From: Welwitschia mirabilis
Taxonomy: Eukaryota > Gnetophyta > Gnetopsida > Welwitschiales
Assembly: GCA_051453625.1 (NCBI GenBank)
Contig: JBOZIK010000001.1
Span: 283,477,736-283,541,735, forward strand
Length of the DNA: 64,000 bases
Direction of reading: 5' to 3'
Part shown: positions 35,300 through 46,350 of the stretch, in pieces
Layout: every line of letters begins with the position of its first letter
How positions within the stretch are numbered: position 1 is the first letter of the stretch
The notes under the pieces: generated by a model
What the model saw: the letters and a program-made list of their open reading frames with translations, nothing else
Database searches by the model: none
Told to the model about the DNA's origin: nothing
Made by a program: the position numbers and the translations under genes

Positions 35300-35690
35300 A
35301 TCTTAGGAACTTTCGAAATTTCTAAACCCAAAAATATTTTGAACATTTTGACTTTTCATTTTAGATTATTATTTATATTAAAAGATGATTATAATAAATT
35401 TGATATTTTAAGTGGTTCAATTTCTAAAGTTTTAAATAATTTACATACCAACTTGTTTGAAAATAACATTACTAAAGAAGGATTCAGAGGTGCTTACTTC
35501 ATTATGTCTAATGACAAGGCTTTAGTATTTAATGACATACTTGTAGAACTTCACAAAGAGTACTATAATATTATTAGTAATGACTATTTCTAGGTGAGAA
35601 AAGAAGCTATGTTTAGGCATTTGCTAGGACCTAGTTTAAATAGAGGAGACATGCGATTACTTCTAAATGTTGTAAGAAAAATGTGATCAA
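35300..35690 (+). pseudogene. second, different RT N-terminal fragment (copy A)
   Basis: 84 stop-free codons (35339-35593) include LFENNITKEGFRGAYFIMSN, KALVFNDILVELHKEYYN and, after the stop, MFRHLLGPSLNRGDM. These correspond to the L1/Tx1-style RT entry (ITEEE...A...M...KSPG.DG...EFYK..W..I, then SLNRG.I.LIPK). No RT palm follows. It is directly repeated in copies B (52516-52798) and C (55627-55990), always about 300 bases after the first LINE's RT. Confidence 0.55.
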
Positions 35691-35699
35691 TAATTAGAT

Positions 35700-36938
35700 A
35701 TCAATAAAATTATTAAATGTTTCTTTAAAAAAAATGTGAGCAAAGATTATGGGTTGGTGGCTATTTGATGTTCTAACATTTTTCTGATAGTGAGGTATTA
35801 ATTGATACCTCTTTCTTTTTGTACTAAAAATTATATTTTTTATGTTTTATGAATTTTTTAGGAGTTGACACACGATATTAAAAAAATTACATTTAAATTT
35901 ATTAATATAATATTATAAATGTATTTTTTTTCTTTTTTATCTTTTTCATTCTTTTTTTTCTAGATATATATGAAAGGAGTCAATTCATGAAAAACCATAC
36001 ATCACAAGCTGAAAGCCATGGTGGTATCTATTAGTATAAGAGATAGCCATCAAATATTTAGGTCTTTCTTGTGATGCATACTTAAGACATTGAAGTGTAC
36101 ACATAAGTGTGTATTAAATATAATATTGAAGAATGCAACTTTAATGTTTTAGACTATGTAACTTTTGCATACCATGAGGTTCCTTAGTATTAAGAACATC
36201 CAACCATTATTATAGTAGTTGTTATTGATAATAGAGAATGGGATGAAATAACTACAAATAGGGGATATAATGAAAGCATATAAAATGCTTGGCTTATGAT
36301 ATTATTATTTTTAAGATATTCATTACTTGATTTGCTTATGTATGTAATTCATTTTTCAGGTTTTAACTAATGTTTTAATGATATTTTTAAAACCATTAGG
36401 AAAAGTATATCATGGTGCAATGTTAGTTTTATAACATTAAGATATAAAACCTTTAGGTTCTCTTCATCATAGATTACTTTCAAAAAACATAACTTATAAA
36501 CTTGAAAATGCATTCCATAATGATGAAGATACTTTAGAGGAGAAAACCAAAAGATATGTTGAAAATAAAGTATTTGTCATCTTTGATTAAATAATTAAAT
36601 AAAGATTCATAAAATTAAATAATACCCATATGAGAGTAATACATATTACATAGATAAGAATATGCAAATAATCAAAGAAGGATAATACAAAAGTCACCTA
36701 TAATTAAGAAAGATAATCCATGAACATGAATAATGATATAAGAAAATGTAATTATAAATTACTAGAAAGAAATGATTATCAAATTATCAAATAATATTAT
36801 AAGTACCAAAAAATCAGTAAGAATAAAAACCAATTTGTAAAAACTCAAAACTAAAGTTATTCAAAAGAATTCATGTTCATAAGTAAAAATTGAAAATGAT
36901 TATCAACACTTGGTAACTATCATGAAACCAATTCTTAA
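35700..36938. other. noncoding part of composite repeat A
   Basis: No coding potential. The same order of sequence occurs at 56000-57206 in copy C, for example TTAGGTCTTTCTTGTGATGC at about 36060 and 56327. Confidence 0.6.
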
Positions 36939-38497
36939 TGTTATATCCCACATTTTATAACCATTAATTATTTAAATACTAAACATATTAATATTTTAAT
37001 TATATGAAATGTTTTTGTATTTTGGTTTTTATATGAAACTCTTATTTAATTAGAGTCTTTGTAGAAACTAATATTTATTTTTATAACCAATGATGCCTTA
37101 TATTTTTATCTTATCAAAAAATATGCATTATGATTAATTTTGGAATTTAGAAGGTTGTGTGATATTTTAAGTAATTAATCTCTACTTTTGGTTAGTTTCA
37201 TAGTTTTATTAGTTTTCATAATTATTTTATAAAGATTCTTATATTAAAAATAAACAAGCTACCTAGATGTTAAAATCAAATAATTCAATTTATATAAAGG
37301 CATTCAATTTAGATCGTAAAATAATTAAATTGACAATTTTACAATAAGGTGTAAAATAATCATAAAATAATTACAAGAATGGCATACTAAATCCTTATAT
37401 TACTCATTTATTCATATGTTTCATCTAACTTTAAAAAAGACAAAATTACCTGATAAAGTAAATAGCTAATATAGTTGGTAAAAGAAGTGGGTAAAACTTG
37501 AGTATACTACATTCTATTATGACATTTCTTTTCTTGCAGTTTTTATTGATGGATTTGATAAATCATAAAATTAATAAGCATGTAAATAAGTGCATGCGCT
37601 CTTATTCATAAATTAAGAAATATAAATGAGTATGTTGACCCTAAGTGATTTATATTCTTTGTGATATTTTTAAAAACATTTAGTTTATAAAATATTCATT
37701 TTTTGTATTTACTATAATTAAAAAAGTTTATTTCATTATGATAGAAATTGGTACATAGGAAAATATTTATTCTTTTAATGCATATTACACATTGCTTAAT
37801 GCATGTTTTAAACTAATTAAGTATAGTTACGAGGTTTTAAAAGATTAAGAAGGAATATCATGATGAAATGATGTATGCAATTCACTATGCTAATTAAAGT
37901 AAAAGAATTACTCAACCTAGTTAAGTGAATGAATCATAAATATAATTTCTTTTTATCATTCATATGATAATATCAATTATCACTTGAGCTCAACCAACTT
38001 ACTATTAATTAATCTTATCCAATTTGATGTGACGTATCTTATCTAATTTAATGGGATTAATCTCATCCATTTTAATTTGATCATATTACCTTGTGGGTTA
38101 AACCATGTATGGGATATTTAACTAATTGAATCAAGGACTTTTAATCTATTATTTACCTATAAATAGAGTCCTTCCCTCTCTTGAAAGCCAATTTTTCATC
38201 TTTAGATAAGTTCGTGCTACTGATTCTCTTCTCACTTTTCCATCTTCTTCTTTTCACTTCTCATGATCTTATTTTTGAGTTTAGAGTTTATAGCTTAGAT
38301 CTTGAATCTTAATGCTTGAAGCCTAGATCTTAGAGCTTAGATCTTGAATCTTATAGATCAGGATCTTGGAGCTTAGATTTCAATCAAATATTCATTAATA
38401 TTTATAAAGTTTGAGCATCTAATCATTACTTTTCCAACTAGATCTCATATACCTCTTATGTTCTTTTGATATCTCTTTTCTCAAAAAATATGTAACA
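36939..38497 (+). repeat. LTR-like block with promoter (copy A)
   Basis: It begins TGTTATATCCCACATTTTAT and ends AATATGTAACA, so the ends are short inverted repeats (TGTTAYRT and ATGTAACA) as in LTRs. Length is about 1.56 kb. A plant TATA box CTATAAATAG lies at 38158-38167, followed by a leader rich in CTTAGATCTTGAATCTTA-type repeats (38288-38370). Copies lie at 57207-58754 and, partly, at 59596-60462. No primer-binding site was found to the right, so LTR status is unproved. Confidence 0.55.
38158..38167 (+). promoter_or_regulatory. TATA box in LTR-like block
   Basis: CTATAAATAG, a canonical plant TATA context followed by AGTCCTTCCCTCTCTTG. It is kept in copy D (60121-60130) and mutated to TCTAAATAG in copy C (about 58424). 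Confidence 0.55.
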
Positions 38498-39189
38498 TAA
38501 TAGAATATTCGAAATCCAAAGAGAGGATGCATGTGACTCTTATATTAGTAGAATTCAATAGAAAGGTATAAGATTTTCTTAAGGAATATAATTAAATAGA
38601 TATGATATCTTCTAAATATAGATACTCTATGTGTAAAGACTCATTATCTGTGATATGACAAGCATGAAGCAAAAATTATTAAAGTTCATTAAAAACATGT
38701 CAAAGGCCAACAAGATTCCCATATGTCTATTGAAAATCCAATAAATTGATCTACTAATTTCATACTAATAAATTTATTAAGAAATTAAATCTTTATTAAA
38801 CTATCTTATAGCTAGCTTGGAATTTGTAGTTGTTAAAGGAACAGGAGTAAGATGTAACCAACAAGAAATAATATGTTAAAGTAAAAACGTAGGAATGTTC
38901 ATGTGCATCTAAGAAATAAAAGAATGAATACTTTGTTAATCCTTATAAACAATTTTAAAAAGAGGTATACCTTAAATGATAATCTTAGATGGAACAAAAN
39001 NNNNNNNNNNNNNNNNNNNNNNNNNNNNNNNNNNNNNNNNNNNNNNNNNNNNNNNNNNNNNNNNNNNNNNNNNNNNNNNNNNNNNNNNNNNNNNNNNNNA
39101 ATGAATACTTTGTTAATCCTTATAAACAATTTTAAAAAGAGGTATACCTTAAATGATAATCTTAGATGGAACAAAAAAATAATTAACTA

Positions 39190-39445
39190 GATGCATATAT
39201 ATCTAACTAGCCTAGATATATATTTCATATACATTTAATATTTGACCAAGAGATATCAATTTGTACCACATTTTGGATAAGGGTATAAGCATTAACCTAA
39301 CTACATTTCTACTATCTATTGAATGAGGGTATAAGCATTAATCTAAACATATTTTTCCTACATATTGATGTTGAATTTGACCAAATTCTAAGTTCACTTT
39401 AACTTCTATCAATGTTGACTCTGATCATATGGTTATTACTCATTA
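39190..39445 (-). repeat. copia LTR fragment
   Basis: Matches 9185-9425 in the same orientation, with GATATATATTTCATATACAT, GAGATATCAATTTGTACCAC and GGGTATAAGCATTAA twice. No internal region is attached. Confidence 0.65.
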
Positions 39446-39861
39446 GTAAACAGAAAGTCATACCATACTAATTGAGGCTAATTGCATTAATAAATAGGAC
39501 ATATCATATCAAAGCAAGTTATTAACAAAGTCTAGAAGATAACTTTAAAGAAAATTAGCAAATAGAAAATCATGCTCATTACACAGCTTTACATTTATGT
39601 TATTAATATAAAATGATTAAAGATGTTATTATTGAATAAAAGAAAGCAAAAGATGTGGACATTGTGAATGGATTAGAATCTTGATCATTATTTTATTTAT
39701 TTATTTATTTTAAAACTAATTATTAGTTAAACCAAACAAGCAAATAGAGCACAAAATGACANNNNNNNNNNNNNNNNNNNNNNNNNNNNNNNNNNNNNNN
39801 NNNNNNNNNNNNNNNNNNNNNNNNNNNNNNNNNNNNNNNNNNNNNNNNNNNNNNNNNNNNN
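39446..39861. other. noncoding DNA with (ATTT)n run and gap
   Basis: An (ATTT)n microsatellite lies at about 39689-39712. The gap 39762-39861 is flanked by exact 77-base duplicates (39685-39761 and 39862-39938). Confidence 0.7.
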
Positions 39862-41157
39862 TCATTATTTTATTTATTTATTTATTTTAAAACTAATTAT
39901 TAGTTAAACCAAACAAGCAAATAGAGCACAAAATGACAAAAACTCAAAGCAGTCAGTATCAAAATGCCAAAATCAATCATAGATGTGGATGCTATGTTGA
40001 AATATCAAATGTCTGGTTAGAAAAGGCTCTCTTTTGTACTCAGTTGTAGTATGTGTTTCTAAGTGCTGAATCATATAACTAAAAGAGCTTCATTCAAAGA
40101 GTTGAATCAAATATCAAATAAGCACTTAGAAGGACATATTAACGTTAAATGTTTGGAGTGGGAGTGGTTATTTTTGCTAATGTCCAGCTGAATATGCAAT
40201 AAGTGATGTCAAACATTTGGGGTGAAATTCGCTATTTTTAATGAATGAAATCCTTAACTTTGTTTAAATATATTTGCAAAAGGTGGTAACATTATCTCTA
40301 AATTGACCTCTCATGTGAATATTTTTAAATAGGAACTGGTTACTATGTCTATTCTTTATGTGTGTAGTCTTCTCTGGATATCTTTGACATATTACAAGTA
40401 AAGACAAGAAGGAATAAAATTAATTGTAATAGAATTATAGGTGTAAAAGCTTATACTAAACTAATATATGCAGAATAGATGTTTTAAATAAATGAAATTA
40501 CCAAAAGCTTAAATATTAAAAGGTACCATAATATAAGGCATTAAGAACAATCTTATAAGCTTCTTTGGTTGATAATGATAATCCTCAAGAAGTGTGATAC
40601 AGTGTGCATGAATACTGTAAGGAAGAATTAGTGAATGCTTATTTTAAATGACTTTAGAGTCTAAACTAACAATTTTTGTGCATTACTCATAATTGAGAAT
40701 AAAAGATTTATGCTTTTTTCTTCTATTTTGCTTTCTTGCTTTAATATCATTAGAAGTCCTAAACTTCCATGGAACTCTTTAAATGCTTCATGATTTAGTC
40801 AGGACATGTAAATACAAAGATTATATATACAATGATGTAAGGAATAATCCATGGAAATAGGAAAAATGCATTCTAAGTTCTAAATACAAATATTTCTTTG
40901 ATTTATACAATTTCCAATACTCCAGATTATCCTAAGAATTGTGTTTAAATGGTGAACTCATTTCCATTTCTAGAAAATCAACTTTCTTATCTCTATTGCT
41001 GCATCCTACCATTTGTTAAAAAATTAACAAAGTAAATAATCATCAATTAAAGGCTCAAGGAATGCTGTTATTCATGAAACAAATATTCTAGAAAGCATAA
41101 GTTTCCTAACCTCACAATCATGCATCTCTAAATAAATAAAATTGAAAAATGAAATGT
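39862..41157. repeat. fork arm 1 of a noncoding block
   Basis: Matches 41258-42545 along its length at about 95% identity. Both arms start with the same 77 bases and differ at base 78 (A versus G after ...AAAATGACA). No gene recognised. Probably two alleles or near-identical copies placed in series. Confidence 0.8.
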
Positions 41158-41257
41158 NNNNNNNNNNNNNNNNNNNNNNNNNNNNNNNNNNNNNNNNNNN
41201 NNNNNNNNNNNNNNNNNNNNNNNNNNNNNNNNNNNNNNNNNNNNNNNNNNNNNNNNN

Positions 41258-42545
41258 TCATTATTTTATTTATTTATTTATTTTAAAACTAATTATTAGT
41301 TAAACCAAACAAGCAAATAGAGCACAAAATGACAGAAACTCAAAGCAGTCAGTATCAAAATGCCAAAATCAACCATAGATGTGGATGCTATGTTGAAATA
41401 TCAAATGTTTAGTTAGAAAAGGCTCTCTTTTGTACTCAGTTGTAGTATGTGTTTCTAAGTGCTAAATCATATAGCTAAAATAACTTCATTCAAAGAGTTG
41501 AATCAAATATCAAATAAGCACTTAGAAGGACATATTAATGTTAAATATTTGGAGTGGGAGTGGTTATTTTTGCTAATGTGCAGCTAAATATGCAGTAAGT
41601 GATGTCAAAAATTTGGGGTGAAATTCACTGTTTTTAATGAATGAAACCCTTGACTTTGTTTCAATATGTTTGCAAAAGTTAGTAACATTATCTCTAAATT
41701 GACCTCTCATGTGAATCTTTTTGAATAGGAACTGGTTACTATGTCTATTCTTTATGTGTGCAGCCTTCTCTGGATATCTTTGACATAATACAAGTAAAGC
41801 CAAGAAGGAATAAAATTAATTGTAATATAATTATAGGTGTAAAAGCTTATACTACACTAATATATGCAGAATAGATGTTTTAAATAAATAAAATTACCAA
41901 AATCTTACATATTAAAAGGTACCATAATATAAGGCATTAAGAACAACCTTATAAGATTCTTTGGTTGATAATGATAATCCTCAAGAAGTGTGTTACAGTG
42001 TGCATGAATACTATATGGAAGAATCAGTGAATGCTTATTTTAAATGATTTTAGAGTCTAAACTAATAATTTTTGTGCATTACTCATAATTGAGAATAAAA
42101 GATTTACGCTTTTTTCTTCTATTTTGCTTTCTTACTTTAATATCATTAGAAGTCTTTAAACTTCCATGGAACTCTGTAAATGCTTCATGATTTAGTCAGG
42201 ACATTTAAATATAAAGATTCTAAATACAACGATGTAAGGAATAATCCATGGAAATAAATGCATTCTAAGTTCTAAATACAAATACTTCTTTGATTTATAC
42301 AATTTTCAATACTCCAGACTATCATAAGAATTGTGTTTAAATGGTGAACTCATTTCCATTTCTAGAAAATCAACTTTCTCATCTCTATTGCTACATCCTA
42401 TCATTTGTTAAAAAATTAACAGAGCAAATAATCATCAATTAAAGGCTCAAGGAATGCTCTTATTCATGAAACAAATATTCTAGAAAGCATAAGTTTCCTG
42501 GCCTCATAATCATGCATCTCTAAATAAATAAAATGAAAAAATGGA
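41258..42545. repeat. fork arm 2 of the noncoding block
   Basis: Counterpart of 39862-41157; this arm continues into the unique sequence up to the host-type exon. A minus-strand open frame at 41573-41803 is also present, with changes and a stop, in arm 1, and shows no firm family match. Confidence 0.8.
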
Positions 42546-42737
42546 ATGTTATAATAGTCAGAATCAATTTCCTCAAAAAATGTACCACAAGCATAATATT
42601 CATAGTGAGAAAAAGGTTAATATCTACATTTCTGGTCATTCATATATAAAATAGTTGGCTGATCTTCTTCATTACTATAGAAATTTTCATGTAGTGCAAA
42701 ATGAAATGGATCATCCAACAAAATTAATATTTTTATC

Positions 42738-42813
42738 AATGTCCTTGATATTTCCATTGATATATTAATGTCCTTGATATTTCCATTGATATATCAACGT
42801 CCTTGATACATCA
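42738..42813. repeat. 29-base minisatellite
   Basis: Units AATGTCCTTGATATTTCCAT... start at 42738, 42767 and 42796 (third copy partial, 18 bases). The first two are almost identical. Confidence 0.9.
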
Positions 42814-42904
42814 AATAGATGGCTAATCTTGATATTGTAGCTAGCATTCTTTTTATAGCATACTTACTAATATCTATCATAAATGAAGTTTATTAACCTC
42901 ATAC

Positions 42905-43006
42905 ATGTATATATGCCACATGGTGAGGTAGTTTCTCAGCAGGGCAACATATGTACAACTTCTCATCTGATCCTCTCAAATCTTTGTAAGTACCAATAGG
43001 GCATTC
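42905..43006 (-). CDS. exon of a plant cysteine/glycine-rich membrane protein
   Basis: A 102-base stretch reads 34 codons without a stop on the minus strand: ECPIGTYKDLRGSDEKLY, then ICCPAEKLPHHVAYIH. It is preceded by an acceptor (CAACCTCTCGTATGTGTAG) and followed by a GTATGA donor, both in phase 0. The pattern ECP.GTYK...GSD..L...CP...LPHR..YI matches a plant-specific family of about 1,400-residue glycine-rich proteins with several membrane segments (the At5g11700/At4g32920 type), just before their VRGGV..CPYKC block. One cysteine expected before the CP pair is tyrosine here, which may mean decay. No neighbouring exon was found; upstream lies 7.6 kb of nested elements. Function of the family is unknown to me. 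It could be a live gene with huge introns or a fragment. Confidence 0.6.
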
Positions 43007-43185
43007 CTACACATACGAGAGGTTGAAACATAGGCTAGAAACAAATGCTACTAAGAATATTTACATTAATATGTGGATACCCATAGAATGGATCAAATTT
43101 CTCTTGAATGTAATTACTTCATGTGATCCAAAAATGTCTTGTGTAAAATTTCCTTAAACATGTAAAATTCTCCCTGCCTTAGTTG
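43007..43185. other. probable intron DNA
   Basis: No coding signal. If the exon on the left is real, this is the 3' end of the intron upstream of it. Confidence 0.35.
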
Positions 43186-43695
43186 AGGTTGTAAAGTTAT
43201 CACCTTTTGTAACATATAATCCTAATAACAACCTTGTGTTAATAAGAACCACATGGTGGGACTATAAAATTATCATATTTTACAACATATATGATCTTAA
43301 TATTAATCTATAATATTATAATAAAGAAATTAGACATAATCTTTCTTCACTTTTAAACAATATTTGAGGTACTTGGATTCTTGATCATGAGCATGATTTG
43401 ATAATTAAATAGTATAAGAGTGGTATTATTTTTTACTTTCTAAAAGAATACTCCTTTAGACTTATGGAAAGTATTTTAAATAGTATTTAAAACTTAATAT
43501 AATATCTACTAATCTAAGATGAATTAAAATAAGTATCCTTAAATAAAGATTGCAATTTTTAAATATAAAATTTTTGGATACCTTATAAAGAAATCTTTAT
43601 AGATTGTTACTTTAAATTAAGATAAATATCAAATGATCAAGAACTACTATCTTTTCATCTAAGCAAAAGAATGGTAATCTCTTTATATAAACTTT
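43186..43695. repeat. dispersed ~515-base repeat, copy 2
   Basis: Counterpart of 18178-18690. Its right end (TATATAAACTTT) meets the 3' end of the minus-strand L1, so the L1 appears to have inserted at or next to the repeat's T-rich end. Confidence 0.75.
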
Positions 43696-43699
43696 ACTT

Positions 43700-45060
43700 T
43701 TTTTAATCAGCAAATAAAAGTATATTACCATCAAAAGGACTCAGTACAAAGTACTCTAGGCATTCCTAAAGAATAAGGTTATAAAATTATATATAGCATT
43801 ATGTCCATACAATTAGTATCATTTCCTTTCCAATGTCCTCCCATCTTTTACTTATATTTTGAAAGATTCTAATGTCCTTCTCTCTCCAAATACTATAAAT
43901 AGTAGCATAAAAAACTTTTCTAAGCCTCTTTACAAACTATATTTCTCCTTTGACTATCCTTGAGAACTAGGTCAACAGTTGAAACCTACCTATACATCTA
44001 TGACTTAACTTCAAGAAAGTAAAAACAAAAGACCAAAGCTACTATGTAAAAGTACAATGAAATAACAAGTGGTCAATGGTATGAGGCTTATGAAAAATAA
44101 AGCACAAAGATTGTCCACCTGCAAACCCCAAGAGGTTAAGACAGATTTGACTAATAGCTTGTGATGAGTTACTACCTAGCTAATACAGGCATGCTTGGGA
44201 AAAGGAGAACACTCCCACACTATTTTACACCAAATCACCTTATCCCTTGCATAGCTTTCTCAAATAGAATTTACCTTGTAAGCTTTGAAAATGATGCTAG
44301 ACCAGTGGCCTAATGTCCAGTGTCTGATTAAACCACCAAGAGTAACTTCTCTTTCTTTGCATCTACCATATCTTAGGATCCTTGACATAATAACCATGAA
44401 TTCATTAGATCCACAAAATGGCCTTCTCATGCATAATGTCCCACAGGTCTCTAGAGATTAATGCAATATTCCATATCTCCAGATTTATGACTTCCAAACC
44501 CCTTTGTCTTTTTCTTTTTGTAATAACATCCTAAGCAATGAGGTTTTTATGTTTAAGAAGTTTACTCCGAGTTCAAATGAATCTCTTAAAGATAGTATTA
44601 ATCTACCTCATAATCCCTTTAGAAACAAGAAGTGATTAGGCCTAGAATCCCCATCAAGACTGCCTTGATGAGCTGTAATCCCCCAAAAAAGACAAGGCCT
44701 TGGCATTTAAACTTGTGACCCTACTTGTGATTTTTGCAATAAGGACTTTGAACTACTATTTGGTAAGTTAGATAAAGAAAGTGATAGGTCTAAATATCTC
44801 ATTAGCAGTACATCTGTCTAGTATCCTAGCATTTTTATAATTTGCTACTGATCCTCATCAGATACCCCAATCAAAAATACTTTACACTTTAATGCATTAT
44901 ACTTTAAACTAGCCACGTTGCCAAAATTCTCTATAGCATATTTTAAGAGTCTAACTAATTCAACATCACCTCTAGAAAAAAGCATAACATCATCTGCAAA
45001 AGCAAGACTAATAATGCCTAATCTTTTACATTTTGAATAAAAGTTAAAGTTAGGATTTAC
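43700..45060 (-). pseudogene. L1 ORF2 C-terminal part (RT palm, thumb, zf-RVT)
   Basis: The minus strand reads KRLGIISLAFADDVMLF with the catalytic FADD intact (44989-45000), then RLLKYAIENFGNVASLKYN and CKVFLIGVSDEDQ, MRYLDLSLS, LNAKALSFLGGLQLIKAVL (family W..K.LSYAGRLQLI.SVL), KRQRGLEVINLEIWN, and near 44090 PHTIDHLLFHCTF, the zf-RVT histidine-cysteine end. A few stops and one or two frameshifts. Among the LINEs in this window this RT palm is the best conserved, so this copy is probably younger. Confidence 0.85.
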
Positions 45061-46284
45061 ACTCCAACTTTTTAGTGTTTTGTTTAGGTATTTATTAGAT
45101 TATGTATTATCAATTAATGTTAAAATAATGTTTTTTATAAATTAAAATTTGTGTATCTTATGCAAAAAATATTAATTACTTATAAGTCAGAAGATGAAGC
45201 CTTGAATGCCACATTTTGATCACTGAACCTAATAAGTTCTATTACTCTCTTGAGGGATCAACCAAACTTCTAAATGGTTGACCGCAACTAGAGCAAACTC
45301 TCAAAATTGGACTAAATTTAGAGGGGTCGAGTGGATTTATGAAAATAAGAACCAGTACTCTTGAAATAATTGTCAAGGGATTGACTGAACCTATGAGGAA
45401 TCGATTACACTTAAACACTATGCATCTGATGTACTTAGACAAATCATTAAGGGATCGACTAGATACCTGAGTGATTGAATTGACTTAATGCAAAAATCTA
45501 GAATGGATTTTATCAAGACCAAGTGGATAACCAGACAGATATGTAGGCAACTGGATGAGCAATCGACCGAAATTTGAGGGGTCAACCAGACATGGATCCA
45601 TAAGAAACTGGGACAACTGAACAGTTTACTTGAGTGACCTATTTATATCACAGCACTAAGAGGGGTCAACTATATGTTTTAGAGGTCATATATCCATTAT
45701 GTAGCCATTTTATAAGCGTTGGAAGTGTGTTTTTAATTGTAATAATTCTAAAAGCCTTTCATTATAAATAGTTAAGAGATAAATCACTGTAGAACATTTT
45801 GTTGAACTATTGAAGCTTGTGATTAATCATTGTACTATCTTGGCATTACATTCCTGATCAAGGATGAGCAACATCAATTGTATCTTTGCATACAAGATTG
45901 AGACTTAGCCTGCAAAAGTCTAGTTGAAAGATTGAGACTTAGCTTACAAAAATCCATTTGATAGATTAAGACTTAGACTACAAAAGTTTATGTGTAAAGA
46001 TTATAGGTAAACCTACAATACCTTGAAGAGTTAATGGAGATCTGGATTAGATTTGGTAATAAGATGATCATCAAGAATGGAGTAGAGGGTTTTCCAAACC
46101 ACTATAAAACTTATGTACATATGATCAGTATTTTTATGCTTTTTATTATTTTTATCTTTCAAAATACTTTTATTTTCTATGCAAAAGTTTTCTAGTGTTT
46201 TATTTTAAGAAAGTTTTTATTGTGAGTTTTTTTGAATATTTTGAGAATCTATTCACTCCCTCCCCTAGGGTTCTTGATTCAACA
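45061..46284 (+). repeat. copia 5' LTR (about 1.2 kb)
   Basis: It ends ...TTGATTCAACA right before the primer site. Its central part (45250-45680) has at least nine variants of a GGGRTCGACY-type motif. The left end is set only by where the L1 match stops. The region around 45780 with TTTATAAATAG-like ATTATAAATAGTTAAGAG could be the TATA region. Confidence 0.6.
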
Positions 46285-46286
46285 TT

Positions 46287-46298
46287 TGGTATTAGAGC
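46287..46298 (+). other. copia primer-binding site
   Basis: TGGTATTAGAGC, one base from the initiator-methionine tRNA primer site TGGTATCAGAGC used by most plant copia elements. Confidence 0.85.
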
Positions 46299-46350
46299 TA
46301 AGTTGAGTCTGTTTTCAAATTTTAACCAACCTAAACTCTAGAACCCAAAA

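Larger units (their letters stand above)
32640..39190 (+). repeat. composite repeat unit, copy A
   Basis: This 6.5 kb block is matched in order by 52899-59280 (copy C), partly by 50600-52798 (copy B) and by 59596-60984 (copy D). It contains LINE endonuclease and RT, an extra RT fragment, about 1.2 kb of noncoding DNA, and an LTR-like block. Identity among copies is around 90% by eye. The right edge, near 39190, is where A diverges from C and D. The gap at 39000-39099 has a duplicated 77-base flank. Confidence 0.75.

Noticed and set aside
41573-41803. Minus-strand 76-codon frame as another exon of the host gene
   Set aside because: A weak resemblance (HIKN...MRGQF) to an upstream part of the same protein family was noticed, but it would lie in the wrong order relative to the exon at 42905-43006, and splice signals are poor.
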